From the NCBI RefSeq assembly GCF_014696675.1, contig NZ_JACJQN010000013.1, positions 1-64,000 on the forward strand: 64,000 bases of DNA. Reading direction: 5' to 3'. This DNA comes from Phormidium tenue FACHB-1052. GTDB lineage: Bacteria; Cyanobacteriota; Cyanobacteriia; Phormidesmidales; Phormidesmidaceae. Each line of letters begins with the position of its first letter. Position 1 is the first letter of the stretch. Shown one piece after another: positions 21,423-30,202 of the stretch. The translations under genes were made by a program, and so were the position numbers. The notes below the pieces were generated by a model. That model ran no database searches. It was not told the origin of the DNA and saw only the letters and a list, made by a program, of their open reading frames with translations.

Positions 21423-21613
21423 GGCTCAAAGGTGGCGGCGCTTTCTACGGTGTCGGGCAGCGGAAAGGTGAGGACGGGCTGGGCGATCGCAAAAATATGC
21501 TCCACATTCGCCACCACCCCAGACTTAATCTCATCGGGAAGGCTCAGCCCTAGCGTTGCCGCCATCAGATCTACATAGGTAGCCGTATCAAAGTCGGAGG
21601 GCTCAGGTGTCAT
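21419..21613 (-). CDS. atzG: AtzG-like small subunit (DUF4089)
   Basis: A 64-residue protein. FDTATYVDLMAATLGLSLPDEIKSGVVANVEHIF fits the DUF4089/AtzG-like family, small GatC-like partners of AtzE that wrap around the amidase and stabilise it. Start and stop both overlap neighbours by four bases (ATGA at each junction), so translation is coupled to the dynamin-like gene upstream and the amidase downstream. Confidence 0.85.
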   Translation of the reverse strand: MTPEPSDFDTATYVDLMAATLGLSLPDEIKSGVVANVEHIFAIAQPVLTFPLPDTVESAATFEP

Positions 21614-23361
21614 GACCGCTTCTCTGTCCCTGCTTCACCCAGCACCTTAGAGCTAAATAAGGCTGTTGCCTCCTGCTGAATCGCGGTGTATTGGTCAATC
21701 ACCGGCTGCACCGCCTCTTCTTCGCGCTCCACATAGTCGTAGAACTGGGTAAAGATGCGCTCCACTTCTTCGTAGATCAGCCCCAGCTTTTCGTTCAGGC
21801 GGCTGGCCACCTCCTGCTGAAAGCGGTCTTTTTCGCTGTCTAGTGCCTGCTCAAACTTAGCGATGATCCGGTTGCGCTGCCAGAGAATGCCGATCGCCAG
21901 CACCACCACCCCCACCCCGGCAAAGGCAATGCCGATAGCGCTAAGAATGGCCTCGGCGACCGCAAACTCAATAATGTGCAGAATAGTGCCCGCCACCGCC
22001 ATAATGGCACCGCCAACAATTTCGTTGGCCATGTCGCCCGCCTGAGTCGCCAGCACATCGCCAAAGCCCTGGTCGGCCATCAGATTCTTAACCTTCGCCA
22101 TCACGCTCTCGATCACCTCCTGGCGACGCTCCAGCACCTTGAGAGAAATATGGCTGCTCTCAATGCGCTGGGTTTTGACGCTCTCCAAGTCTTGATTGAG
22201 CCCGTCAAACAGCTGACGAATGCCATCGACAAAGTGCTGCGCGCCCTCATTAGAGGCTTCTTCTAGCGACTCGCGCAGATCGCGGGCGCAGCGCTCCTGA
22301 AACTCATCGATCCAGGCCTGCATCGACTCGTTCTGGTTAAAGATACCGACGAAGGAGCGCCGCATCACCATCATCACCGACAGACTCTCGCGAAAGTCGC
22401 GCTTGATGCGAGCCGAGATAATCTCGTAGCGAGCCGCCAGACGGTCGGCCAGGGTGTTGATCTCGTAGCGCGATCGCCCCCTGCCCGCATCGATCTTAGA
22501 GCGAATGCTTTGGGAGGTGGCGCGATCGGCCACCAGCTGCCGACTCAGCGCCTCCACATCGCCATTCAGCAGGTCAATAATCTGCTGGGTGGTCTGGCTC
22601 ACCGATCGCAGCTTAATCTTGTAGCTCTCTCCCGACGACACCATCGCCTGAATGTATTGACGCACCGGCTCAAAACCGCTGTTGGCCGTATCGCCCTCAT
22701 TCTCCAATACTGCCGAGGTAGGAAAGATGATTGGGGCTTTGATCTGTTTTTGGTAGGCGTATTCCTTCACCCGATCGATGTTGGTTTGCAGATCGGCAGG
22801 GCGCAGCAGGTCAGCCTGCTGAAGAATGAACACCACCTTTTTGCGCCACTCAGCGCTGACAAAATCAAGAAAATCCCAGGCGCTCTTTTGGTAAGGGTTT
22901 TTGGCAAACAGCACAAAAAACGTCAGGTCGCTATTGGGAATGTAGCGCTCGGTAATGATCTGGTGCTCGGCCACCACCGTGTTGGTGCCCGGCGTATCCA
23001 CAATCGAGATGTCTTGCAGAATGGGGATAGGTCGCCCAATTTTGCGCAGGTTAGGCTCTACCTGTTCGACAAACTCTTGCTCGGCGTAGACAATCTGCTG
23101 AATCGAGTCGGTGCAGGGCTCAATATCGGTGGCGCACACCTCAGCGTCAAGCAGGGCGTTGACAAAGCTGCTCTTGCCCGCCTTGACCTCGCCCACCACC
23201 ACAAACAAAAATGGCTCGTTGATGTTGCGGCGCAGGTTGTGGGTGGTGCGCTGCAAGTTGGGGTTGTTGATGGTGGTGGCCAGGGCCTGCACGCGCTCTA
23301 GCAGGCGATCGAGGTCGTCTCGATAGGCGTGGAGCTTTTTGTCAATGATTTGGCTGGCCAC
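21610..23361 (-). CDS. Bacterial dynamin-like GTPase
   Basis: A 583-residue large GTPase of the dynamin family, which remodels membranes by nucleotide-dependent assembly. The P-loop is VGEVKAGKSSFVNALL (about 57-72), switch I includes the conserved threonine of PCTDSIQQ, and switch II is DTPGTN. The G4 motif reads LQQADLL rather than T/NKxD, as in several bacterial dynamins. Long helices follow. A hydrophobic segment at about 445-490 (GGAIMAVAGTILHIIEFAV, then SAIGIAFAGVGVVVLAIGI) is the likely membrane-inserting paddle or hairpin. A C-terminal helical stalk with EEVERIFTQFYDYVERE ends the protein. It is the first gene of an overlapping operon with atzG and atzE, an unexpected partnership. 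Confidence 0.9.
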   Translation of the reverse strand: MASQIIDKKLHAYRDDLDRLLERVQALATTINNPNLQRTTHNLRRNINEPFLFVVVGEVKAGKSSFVNALLDAEVCATDIEPCTDSIQQIVYAEQEFVEQVEPNLRKIGRPIPILQDISIVDTPGTNTVVAEHQIITERYIPNSDLTFFVLFAKNPYQKSAWDFLDFVSAEWRKKVVFILQQADLLRPADLQTNIDRVKEYAYQKQIKAPIIFPTSAVLENEGDTANSGFEPVRQYIQAMVSSGESYKIKLRSVSQTTQQIIDLLNGDVEALSRQLVADRATSQSIRSKIDAGRGRSRYEINTLADRLAARYEIISARIKRDFRESLSVMMVMRRSFVGIFNQNESMQAWIDEFQERCARDLRESLEEASNEGAQHFVDGIRQLFDGLNQDLESVKTQRIESSHISLKVLERRQEVIESVMAKVKNLMADQGFGDVLATQAGDMANEIVGGAIMAVAGTILHIIEFAVAEAILSAIGIAFAGVGVVVLAIGILWQRNRIIAKFEQALDSEKDRFQQEVASRLNEKLGLIYEEVERIFTQFYDYVEREEEAVQPVIDQYTAIQQEATALFSSKVLGEAGTEKRS

Positions 23362-23520
23362 GGCATATCTCCTTAAACCTCGCTAGGCCATGCTGGCCTA
23401 CCTTAAGTATCGCACGGCCAGCATTTTGGGCTGTCTTCCGTTTAGGTGGCATCTGCCCTCTGGAGCATCGAACGAAGACTTAGCTTGGGACGTAAGAAAC
23501 TTCAACCCGCAAAAAATATG

Positions 23521-23546
23521 ACTAGATGGTTAGACTAGATGGTTAA
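23521..23546. repeat. 13-base tandem direct repeat
   Basis: ACTAGATGGTTAG occurs twice head to tail (the second copy differs in its last base). It lies between the dynamin-like gene and the UPF0175 gene, at the edge of an AT-rich patch. It may be a trace of an insertion or a protein-binding site. Confidence 0.45.
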
Positions 23547-23574
23547 TTATCGCCAATTGAATAATGGCGACGTG

Positions 23575-23766
23575 TTACAGACGGCAGGCATACTCCATAT
23601 CTTCTGCGAGTTCAGTTTCAAAATAGTGCCGGGGGATCGGGCGCTCTCCCAAAAGCTGGCTAAATTGCCAATGGTCTAGGCTGGCTAGTTCGAGGGCTTT
23701 GCCAAAGGATAGTAGCTCTTGGGCATAGAGGGCGAGAGTGAGTTCTTTCAGCAGCTCTGATTCCAT
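23575..23766 (-). CDS. UPF0175 family protein, orphan antitoxin-like
   Basis: A 63-residue protein. ELTLALYAQELLSFGKALELASLDHWQFSQLLGERPIPRHY matches the UPF0175 family, small helix-turn-helix-like proteins usually encoded beside a PIN-like (DUF3368) protein as its antitoxin. No partner gene lies on either side: the next gene downstream is about 210 bases away and is the dynamin-like gene. It is either an orphan antitoxin left from a lost module or acts alone. A GAGGACC-type purine stretch precedes the start. Confidence 0.8.
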   Translation of the reverse strand: MESELLKELTLALYAQELLSFGKALELASLDHWQFSQLLGERPIPRHYFETELAEDMEYACRL

Positions 23767-23819
23767 GCGGTCCTCCGGTAGTCGAATAGATGAATGATGG
23801 ATTCAGGAATGGAGAGTTG

Positions 23820-24015
23820 CATAGTTCTAGCCTGGTGAGATGTGCCGCCACAGAAGGCTGCCGAGTAAGCATAGCTAAGGACTTGCAAGGTGAGCGGAGG
23901 TGGGCTGATAGGTCTCTCCTGCATGAACCGTCAATCCTTTACGTGGCAAATTGGGCGGCGTCGCCGCCAGCAGGTCAACGGTTATGTAGAACGTGGGCGA
24001 CATTTGCTTTCTAAG
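23820..24015 (+). other. Possible structured RNA or mobile-intron remnant
   Basis: No believable protein, although a frame is open for 74 codons. GCATGAACCGT (about 23921) can pair with ACGGTTATGT (about 23979), enclosing a perfect GGCGGC-GTC-GCCGCC hairpin at 23956-23970. The purine-rich GAGCGGAGGTGGG stretch and stem-rich layout recall parts of group II introns, but no domain V and no reverse transcriptase are present. This is only a tentative reading. Confidence 0.3.
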
Positions 24016-24170
24016 GCATTGGACTAGGATTTGTCTAGACATCGCGACAGAAGAATAATTTCCAAATTATGTACGCAAGCTAAGGCAGACGAGCCCAACA
24101 AGACCTTCAAAACCCTTGATGTACAGAGCTTTCAAGCAAATCCCTACAGTTTTTTGGGCAACGATTAGAC

Positions 24171-24323
24171 GATCGTAAAAACTTCCTTCCTCATAGTTAT
24201 TGCGAAGATCCGGGGCAAGCAATCACCTGTAAAGCTTGCGTAGCAATGGCTTTAGCGATTCATAGAGTCTCTGCTTGCGATTTGACGGAGAGAGTAGCTT
24301 AGCTGTATCTAGTTTTTACGATC
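24171..24323. repeat. 153-base element with perfect 13-base terminal inverted repeats
   Basis: GATCGTAAAAACT (24171-24183) and AGTTTTTACGATC (24311-24323) are exact reverse complements 127 bases apart. There is no open frame of note inside. Size and ends resemble a miniature inverted-repeat transposable element. It lies about 60 bases upstream of the winged-helix gene and could affect its promoter. Confidence 0.5.
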
Positions 24324-24382
24324 ACATTCCTGTTCTTTGTGATATATTAGAAAAGTAGATGCTCAAATATGGTTGCTAACAC

Positions 24383-24979
24383 ATGAATACGAATGATAGT
24401 TTTGATTTGCAAAAGAGCCTGCAGGAGAGGTATTTAGCTGTTAAAAAGGGGGCAAGAGAGAATTCACTTATTGATTATGACAGTCTACTTATTCTCATAA
24501 GACAAGCCGGGTCGCTCTCGATGAACGAGCTTTCGGCTATTTTCGACGTTCCACCTCAAAATATTCACGTTAAGTTAGACCGGCTTTTAAAGTATGGGCT
24601 TATCGAGCGTGAGAGAAGGAAAGGACGCAAGGGGGTTAGAGAATACCAGCATTTCTTAGCCGCAGACGTTGATCCGGCTGAGTTACAAGCACTTACGGGA
24701 GACGAGCTGCCATCTACAGTTAGCGATCGACTAAGGATCGTGATTCATGAAGAGCGTATCCAATCGCATCAGCCGCCTTTAAGTCGTACTAAAGAAACTT
24801 TATCGACAACTAAAAGCCAAGAGTCTGTATTCCAGCCTCCACAGGCTAAATCAGCCGCTGACCAATTGATTTCTAAGCTTCCAGATTTTGATCCGACCTG
24901 GTCAAAAGAAATGCAGAATCGATGGATGGCTTCATTTGAGGCCATTACCAAGCGATTAACAGAAGAATCTGATAACTAA
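24383..24979 (+). CDS. Winged helix-turn-helix protein of unknown role
   Basis: A 198-residue protein. Residues about 32-85 form a winged helix (LLILIRQAGSLSMNELSAIF, then IHVKLDRLLKYGLIERERR) of the general MarR/ArsR kind. A linker follows. The C-terminal 30 residues LPDFDPTWSKEMQNRWMASF are a distinct helical segment that I do not recognise with confidence. The gene is AT-rich compared with the chromosome around it. It precedes a small membrane protein and a toxin-antitoxin pair on the same strand, with a 30-base gap to the next start. It may regulate them; this is a guess from position. Confidence 0.65.
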   Translation: MNTNDSFDLQKSLQERYLAVKKGARENSLIDYDSLLILIRQAGSLSMNELSAIFDVPPQNIHVKLDRLLKYGLIERERRKGRKGVREYQHFLAADVDPAELQALTGDELPSTVSDRLRIVIHEERIQSHQPPLSRTKETLSTTKSQESVFQPPQAKSAADQLISKLPDFDPTWSKEMQNRWMASFEAITKRLTEESDN

Positions 24980-25009
24980 ATAACTCGAAAATTAACATAG
25001 GAGAAAATT

Positions 25010-25252
25010 ATGAATAATTATCGCAAGACTAATAGACCGTATTTCGTACTTGTTTTTGCAACTGTAGTAGTGCTCAACGGCGGTTCAGGTGGCGCTGCCT
25101 TTTACCTTGGGAACCAAACTGCTCTTACTGAAGCACAAAGTCGCATTCTCGATAGCACTATCGAGATGTGGCGCATGAGTACACCGGCTTTAATCGGTTT
25201 ACTCGGTAGCCGTTCTAATCTTCCAGATAATAAAAATGATTATCAAGATTGA
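25010..25252 (+). CDS. Small single-span membrane protein
   Basis: An 80-residue protein with one hydrophobic segment YFVLVFATVVVLNGGSGGAAFYL at residues about 11-33 and a hydrophilic C-terminus ending DNKNDYQD. AGGAGA sits nine bases before the ATG, one of the clearest ribosome binding sites in the window. No family recognised. The gene follows the winged-helix gene by 30 bases and ends 40 bases before the toxin start, so all four genes may be cotranscribed. Confidence 0.6.
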   Translation: MNNYRKTNRPYFVLVFATVVVLNGGSGGAAFYLGNQTALTEAQSRILDSTIEMWRMSTPALIGLLGSRSNLPDNKNDYQD

Positions 25253-25292
25253 GTTGGCAGATGAGCCGTATTTATCACCTAAACTAAATTTT

Positions 25293-25637
25293 ATGCAATC
25301 GACACCAAGAGAAATACGTTTATATGTATCTGTGGATGGCTCATGCCCATTTGAAGCTTGGTTGGATGGTCTACGCGATAGACAAGCACGAGCTAGAATT
25401 AGAAAACGACTAGACCGGGTCGAACTAGGTAATCTGGGAGACGCTAAGCCCCTAGGGGAAGGAGTTTCAGAACTTAGAGTTGATTATGGCCCTGGTTATC
25501 GCATTTACATTGCCCAAGTAGGAACCGCTATAGTCGTTCTTCTTTGCGGTGGCGACAAAAGCAACCAGCGACAGGATATTCTTAAGGCCAAGCAGTACTG
25601 GATAGATTTTCAGCAGAGGCAAGATGCCAGCTTATAA
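25293..25637 (+). CDS. RelE/HigB-type toxin (phage Gp49-like addiction killer protein)
   Basis: A 114-residue protein. REIRLYVSVDGSCPFEAWLDGLRDRQARARIRKRLDRVELGNLGDAKPLGEGVSELRVDYGPGYRIYIA is the pattern of the Gp49-like/RelE family (COG3657), ribosome-dependent mRNA interferases. The C-terminal LLCGGDKSNQRQDILKAKQYW carries the conserved GGDKxxQxxDI block. I chose the ATG at 25293; the 19 residues before it in the frame have no family match. The stop overlaps the start of the antitoxin by 14 bases. Confidence 0.88.
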   Translation: MQSTPREIRLYVSVDGSCPFEAWLDGLRDRQARARIRKRLDRVELGNLGDAKPLGEGVSELRVDYGPGYRIYIAQVGTAIVVLLCGGDKSNQRQDILKAKQYWIDFQQRQDASL

Positions 25638-25929
25638 AAGCTACCATTCCTATCTAATTAAGTCGCTAGAAGACCCCGTAGAGGCAGCGGCCTATCTAGA
25701 TGCCGTTTTAGAAGATGGCGAATTTGACCATATCTTGTTGGCTCTAAAGAATGTAGCTGAAGCTCGTAGAGCTTTAGTTACAGCTTCAGGTAGCTCGGAC
25801 GTCAACTGGGAAGCCTGCTATCAACTCATTTCTCAGGGCGAAGTGCCTGGGTTTCCGCTGATCGCCAAGCTCTTGAACAGCTTAGGGCTGAAGCTTTCAG
25901 TTACAGTGAGAGACGAGCAAGCCGCCTAA
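25624..25929 (+). CDS. HigA-like antitoxin (addiction module antidote, COG3636)
   Basis: A 101-residue protein. HSYLIKSLEDPVEAAAYLDAVLEDGEFDHILLALKNVAEAR is the signature of the antidote family partnered with Gp49-like toxins. A divergent helix-turn-helix lies in the C-terminal half, where SGSSDVNWEACYQLISQGEVPGFPLIAKLLNSLGLKL covers the DNA-binding part. It would neutralise the upstream toxin and repress the pair. The TAA stop sits within GCCTAAC, a perfect RYYYAAC box, and a strong hairpin follows. Confidence 0.86.
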   Translation: MPAYKSYHSYLIKSLEDPVEAAAYLDAVLEDGEFDHILLALKNVAEARRALVTASGSSDVNWEACYQLISQGEVPGFPLIAKLLNSLGLKLSVTVRDEQAA

Positions 25930-25956
25930 CAACATGGGCTGTAACCTTTAGTACTG

Positions 25957-25991
25957 AGGCTTCTGGGTGATTTCAGATCGCCCAGAAGCCT
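25957..25991. terminator. Hairpin between the toxin-antitoxin pair and a converging gene
   Basis: A 15-base stem (25957-25971 with 25977-25991, one G-T pair, loop TTCAG) lies 28 bases after the antitoxin stop and 10 bases before the end of the gene on the minus strand. It probably terminates both. Because it lies between GCCTAAC and GTTAATC it could also be the core of a degenerate attC-like site. Confidence 0.6.
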
Positions 25992-26000
25992 GACTTATCG

Positions 26001-26285
26001 TTAATCTATTTTCCGATCGCGCCTCAGCAAACTAAACACCTCACCTCGCTCTGGGGTAATCAAAATCCCCGATCGCGGTATCGTCACCAACCGGCTCCAC
26101 TCTCGCTGCTCGGCGTACTTGAGCAGATGCAGGTAGTTGATAGCCCCTCGCACCCCCTCCGGTGAGCCAATCACCAAATGGCGCAAGCGCTCTCGCCCCG
26201 GCTGGGCGTCTGGATTCGCAAGCAACAGCGGACTAATCGCCTCCCGGTTCTGGGCAGACGACACCAAATATGGCAAACACAACAT
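26001..26285 (-). CDS. Conserved cyanobacterial hypothetical protein
   Basis: A 94-residue protein. The block RERLRHLVIGSPEGVRGAINYLHLLKYAEQREWSRLVTIP, then GEVFSLLRR, has the look of a small soluble family I have seen only in cyanobacteria, with no known function. The ATG at 26285 has AAGGA eight bases upstream, which decides the start; the frame could extend to 26348. It converges on the toxin-antitoxin pair. Confidence 0.7.
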   Translation of the reverse strand: MLCLPYLVSSAQNREAISPLLLANPDAQPGRERLRHLVIGSPEGVRGAINYLHLLKYAEQREWSRLVTIPRSGILITPERGEVFSLLRRDRKID

Positions 26286-26558
26286 AATCGGGTTCCTTCC
26301 GAATGTAACGACGGGTAAGAAACCCAAAAACTTGGCCGCCCCAGACATGTTGCAGTTCAGGACGGCCAGGTAAAATCACCTTAGCCTCCGAGACAGCTAG
26401 ACCCTGTCGACGGGGTTAGCCGCTGGTTGGTGTTGACAGCACCTTCCAGTGGCGTTAGACCAAATTTTTGGGACGTTCAGACTGCACTCACACAGCCTTA
26501 GCTCAGTAATCTAATCCAATCGCGCACCAGACGCAAGTAAGAATTGTTACCGTTGCTA

Positions 26559-26625
26559 GAAACTCTGCGTTTCTAAACCGGGTTGTATTTAACTACTGCA
26601 CACCCTTGAGAAGCCCGGTTTCTGG
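26559..26625. repeat. Palindromic repeat with AGAAAC/GTTTCT and AAACCGGG/CCCGGTTT arms
   Basis: AGAAAC and GTTTCT form a small hairpin at 26559-26574. AAACCGGG (26575-26582) pairs with CCCGGTTT (26614-26621), followed by CTGG. Palindromes built on AGAAACC-GGTTTCT are common dispersed repeats in filamentous cyanobacteria. The rest of the 26349-26678 gap shows no gene. Confidence 0.5.
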
Positions 26626-26678
26626 CCCTATATCCTCACTTTCACAGCCCGTAAGGTTTATAGCCAACTCCAAGAGCT

Positions 26679-27950
26679 TCAATCGTCGTCTTCAAAAACA
26701 CCTTTAAAGAACTCGATGGTGTCTTTGAGCGCAGCGATAAAGCTATCGATTTCGGCCTTGGTGTTGTAGAAGTACAAACTGGCCCGCGCGGTAGAATCAA
26801 CGCCCAAAATGCGGTGCAGCGGCTGAGTGCAGTGGTGCCCCGAGCGAATGGCAATCCCAGACTGGTCGAGCAGGGTAGACAAATCCTGCGCGTGGACGCC
26901 CTCGACGGTGAAGGTAGCCAGGGCTGCCCGTCCGCCGCCGTCGGCTTGGGGAAGCGGCCCATAGAGAGTGACTTCCGGAATAGTCTGCATTTGCTGGTAC
27001 AGATAGGCCGTCAGCTCGTGCTCGTAGGCAGCAATGTTGTCCATGCCCAGGGTCAAGAGATAGTCTACGGCTGCCCCCAGAGCGATCGCCTCTGCGATCG
27101 CCGGTGTGCCCGCCTCAAACTTGTGGGGCAGCGCGGCGTAGGTGGAGTGATCTAAAAACACGTCGGCGATCATTTCGCCACCGCCCATAAAGGGGGGCAT
27201 GGCCTCCAGCACCTCTAGCTTGCCGTAGAGGAACCCGATGCCGGTCGGGGCACACATCTTGTGGCCAGAGGCAACGAACCAGTCACAGCCCAAGGCGGGC
27301 AGGTCGAGCGGCAGGTGGGGCGCGCTCTGGCAACCGTCGATCAGAACTTTGGCCCCGTGGCGGTGGGCAAGGTCGATGATCTCTTCTACCGGGTTGATGC
27401 AGCCCAGGGTATTTGAAACGTGGTTGACGGCTACCAGGCGAGTCTTGTCGCTAATCAGCTCACGGTATTGGTCTAGGTCAAAGGATTGGTCGGCGGTTAG
27501 CCCGACAAACTTGAGTACCGCTCCGGTACGCTGGGCCACAAACTGCCAGGGCACCAGGTTGCTGTGATGCTCCATCACCGAGAGAATGATTTCGTCCCCG
27601 GCTTTTAGCGTGCTCATGCCCCAAGCGTAGGCCACCAGGTTGATGGCTTCGCTGGCGTTGCGGGTAAACACAATCTCGTCGCGGCTGGTAGCTTTGACGA
27701 AGGCAGCCACTTTGTCCCTCGCGCCCTCGTAGGATTCAGTGGCCCGAGCGCTGAGGTTGTGCACCCCCCGATGCACGTTGGCATTATCGTTCTGGTAGTA
27801 GTGCTGTAGCGCATCAAGCACCGCCTTGGGCTTCTGCGAGGTAGCGGCATTGTCGAGGTAAACCAGCGGCTGACCATTCACCTCCTGATGCAGAATCGGG
27901 AAGTCGGCACGAACCTTAGCGGCGAGGGTTAGTTCCTGAGCGACGGTCAT
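26679..27950 (-). CDS. sufS: Cysteine desulfurase SufS
   Basis: A PLP enzyme that takes sulfur from cysteine as a persulfide for Fe-S cluster assembly. With the ATG at 27950 it has 423 residues. The PLP lysine is K231 in [11 protein letters not shown]; the sulfur-carrying cysteine is C374 in [11 protein letters not shown], the short-loop form of group II desulfurases. [11 protein letters not shown] and [11 protein letters not shown] are further landmarks. The 26 residues before this ATG in the frame lie over the end of sufD and do not match the family. It is the last gene of the suf operon, 28 bases after sufD. Confidence 0.96.
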   Translation of the reverse strand: MTVAQELTLAAKVRADFPILHQEVNGQPLVYLDNAATSQKPKAVLDALQHYYQNDNANVHRGVHNLSARATESYEGARDKVAAFVKATSRDEIVFTRNASEAINLVAYAWGMSTLKAGDEIILSVMEHHSNLVPWQFVAQRTGAVLKFVGLTADQSFDLDQYRELISDKTRLVAVNHVSNTLGCINPVEEIIDLAHRHGAKVLIDGCQSAPHLPLDLPALGCDWFVASGHKMCAPTGIGFLYGKLEVLEAMPPFMGGGEMIADVFLDHSTYAALPHKFEAGTPAIAEAIALGAAVDYLLTLGMDNIAAYEHELTAYLYQQMQTIPEVTLYGPLPQADGGGRAALATFTVEGVHAQDLSTLLDQSGIAIRSGHHCTQPLHRILGVDSTARASLYFYNTKAEIDSFIAALKDTIEFFKGVFEDDD

Positions 27951-27978
27951 AGGGGTGAGGGGGTGGATGGGTAAGGGG

Positions 27979-29304
27979 TCAAGGCCACTGGGCGATTGCT
28001 TCGGCAAGGCGCGATCGCAGCGTCTCAACCGTTATCTTGTCTAAGATCTCCATAGCAAAAGCATAGATCAGCAATCGCTGGGCCTGGGGAGCGCTAATGC
28101 CGCGACTTTGCAGGTAAAAAATCTCGTCCGACTGAAGCTGGCTCACCGTTGCTCCGTGGGCGCACTTGACGTTGTCGGCCACGATTTCGAGCTGGGGTTT
28201 GGTATCTACCCGCGCAGTATCAGATAGCAGCAGGTTGCGGTTGAGCTGGCTAGCATTGGTGAGCTGGGCTTTTTGGGCTACGGCCATGCGTCCGTTAAAA
28301 ACGCTGTGGGCTTTGCCATCCACAATCGCCTTGTGCTCCTGCTCCACAATCCCGTGGGGATGACTCAGGGCCACCAAGCTGTGGGTGTCAGCGTGCTGGG
28401 TAGCGGAGATAGCCCCCAACCCGTAGATCCTGGTGGTAGTTTGTTCGCCGGTTTGGTAAATCTCCCAGTTGTGGCGGGCCAGTTTGGCCCCAAACCCGGC
28501 AGCAACCCCAATGTACTGGCTATCGCGAGCCTGGGTCACTACAGTCTTGCCGATGTGAAAGGTGCCTGCGCCCTCTCGCTCGATGCGGCTGTGGGTGACT
28601 TGGGCGTTGGCGTCGAGCCACAGCTCGGTAACCGCATTGGTGAAGTGAGTGGCGGTGGACTCGCCCCAAAAATCTTCAACCAGGGTAAGCGCGCTACCTG
28701 ACTCAGCCACCACCAAACAGCGGGGCTGAACCAGCAGAGCATCGTCCTGCGCCTGGGACAGATAGATAATTTGAATTGGGGTTTCAACCACCTGGTTGCG
28801 AGGCAGCCAAACCACCACAGCATCCGTAAAGCCCACGGTGTTTAGAGCCGTAAACACTTCGTGGTTGCCGCTGGCTTGGGCGAGGCGATCAGCCAGTTGG
28901 CTCTGGAGTTCGGGGCGATCGCCCAGCGAACCAACAACTGCCCCCTCTGGCAAGCCACCGAGCTGAGACAGCTCGCGACTCACCCGTCCGTTAACCACCA
29001 CCACCTGAGCGCCAGTAGTCTCTGGCAAGCGCAGCGCAGCGATATCGGCCTCAGTGACAGAAGCCTCTCCAGCGGTGGCAAAGTCGATACCCAACATTGC
29101 CGACAGGTCGGTGAAGCGCCAGTCTTCCTGTCGAATCGAGGGAAAGGTTTGCTCGTTGAGGAAGGAGGCAGCGCGCGATCGCACCTCCGCCAAAGCCAGG
29201 CTCTCAGGCACAGCTGCCTGGGCAATCTGCACCAGTCCTTTCAGGTAAGCATCGCGCTGATCAGCCGTTCTTAACACGCTCACGTCAGACACAGAACTTG
29301 CCAT
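27979..29304 (-). CDS. sufD: Fe-S assembly scaffold protein SufD
   Basis: A 441-residue partner of SufB in the SufBC2D complex that builds Fe-S clusters. The N-terminal helical part includes [21 protein letters not shown]. The right-handed beta-helix core holds [21 protein letters not shown], and the conserved end has [27 protein letters not shown], then [17 protein letters not shown] with the SufD family cysteine and histidine, and FYLQSRGI. The start ATG overlaps the sufC stop by one base (TAATG). Confidence 0.95.
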   Translation of the reverse strand: MASSVSDVSVLRTADQRDAYLKGLVQIAQAAVPESLALAEVRSRAASFLNEQTFPSIRQEDWRFTDLSAMLGIDFATAGEASVTEADIAALRLPETTGAQVVVVNGRVSRELSQLGGLPEGAVVGSLGDRPELQSQLADRLAQASGNHEVFTALNTVGFTDAVVVWLPRNQVVETPIQIIYLSQAQDDALLVQPRCLVVAESGSALTLVEDFWGESTATHFTNAVTELWLDANAQVTHSRIEREGAGTFHIGKTVVTQARDSQYIGVAAGFGAKLARHNWEIYQTGEQTTTRIYGLGAISATQHADTHSLVALSHPHGIVEQEHKAIVDGKAHSVFNGRMAVAQKAQLTNASQLNRNLLLSDTARVDTKPQLEIVADNVKCAHGATVSQLQSDEIFYLQSRGISAPQAQRLLIYAFAMEILDKITVETLRSRLAEAIAQWP

Positions 29305-30092
29305 TACGCCGTCACCCCCGTCCGAAATTCCTCCAGCACCCACTCGTAGCCGCGCGACTCTAGCTGCTTAGCCAGGTCTTTGCCGCCCGTGGTAATAATG
29401 CGACCATCGGCCATCACATGGACAAAGTCGGGCACGATATAGTCGAGTAGCCGCTGGTAGTGGGTAATCAGCACTACGGCGTTATCGGCGTTGGCCAGCT
29501 GGTTTACCCCACCCGCCACGGTCTTGAGCGCATCAATATCCAGACCCGAATCGGTTTCATCCAGAATAGATAGGGCCGGTTCTAGCAGCGCCATTTGCAG
29601 AATTTCGTTGCGTTTTTTCTCGCCGCCCGAGAAGCCTTCGTTGACGCTGCGATCTAAGAAAGACGCGTCCATTTTGACCACGTCCAGTTTCTCTTCGATC
29701 AGGTCGTCAAAGTCAAATACGTCAATTTCGTCTTCGCCGCGAGCTTTGCGGTGAGCGTTAAAGGCCACCCGCAAGAAGTCGCGGTTGCTGACGCCAGGAA
29801 TTTCGAGCGGGTACTGGAAAGCGAGAAAAATGCCAGCAGTGGCGCGATCGTGAGGATCTAGCTCAAGCAGATCTTGCCCTTTGAACTGGATCTCTCCCGC
29901 CGTCACCTCATAGTCGGGATGGCCCGCCAGCACCTTTGAGAAGGTGCTCTTACCCGATCCGTTGAGACCCATAATGGCGTGAATCTCTCCGGCCCTGACT
30001 TCCAGATTCAGGCCCTTGAGAATTTCGGTGCCATCTACAGTGGCGCGGAGGTCGCGCACCGAGAGAATAATTTCGCTGTTGTTGTTAATCAT
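29304..30092 (-). CDS. sufC: Fe-S assembly ATPase SufC
   Basis: A 262-residue ABC-type ATPase of the SufBC2D complex. Walker A is [10 protein letters not shown], the ABC signature [12 protein letters not shown], Walker [13 protein letters not shown], and the H-loop [33 protein letters not shown] and [18 protein letters not shown] are typical of SufC. It is cytosolic and not a transporter. It is translationally coupled to sufD and separated from sufB by about 190 bases that hold palindromic repeats. Confidence 0.97.
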   Translation of the reverse strand: MINNNSEIILSVRDLRATVDGTEILKGLNLEVRAGEIHAIMGLNGSGKSTFSKVLAGHPDYEVTAGEIQFKGQDLLELDPHDRATAGIFLAFQYPLEIPGVSNRDFLRVAFNAHRKARGEDEIDVFDFDDLIEEKLDVVKMDASFLDRSVNEGFSGGEKKRNEILQMALLEPALSILDETDSGLDIDALKTVAGGVNQLANADNAVVLITHYQRLLDYIVPDFVHVMADGRIITTGGKDLAKQLESRGYEWVLEEFRTGVTA

Positions 30093-30202
30093 GGTTCCTT
30101 TCCCGTAGGGTGGGCACCGCCCACCATGCTCCTGCGCGTTGAAATTTTAGGTTTTGAATTTGCGATTTTGGATTGGGGACTCCTATCTCTTACCGAGGAT
30201 TG

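Noticed and set aside
22510-23301. A 263-codon plus-strand frame opposite the dynamin-like gene
   Set aside because: It lies wholly antisense to a gene with clear GTPase motifs; its translation is rich in His, Leu and Arg without domains and has no ribosome binding site.
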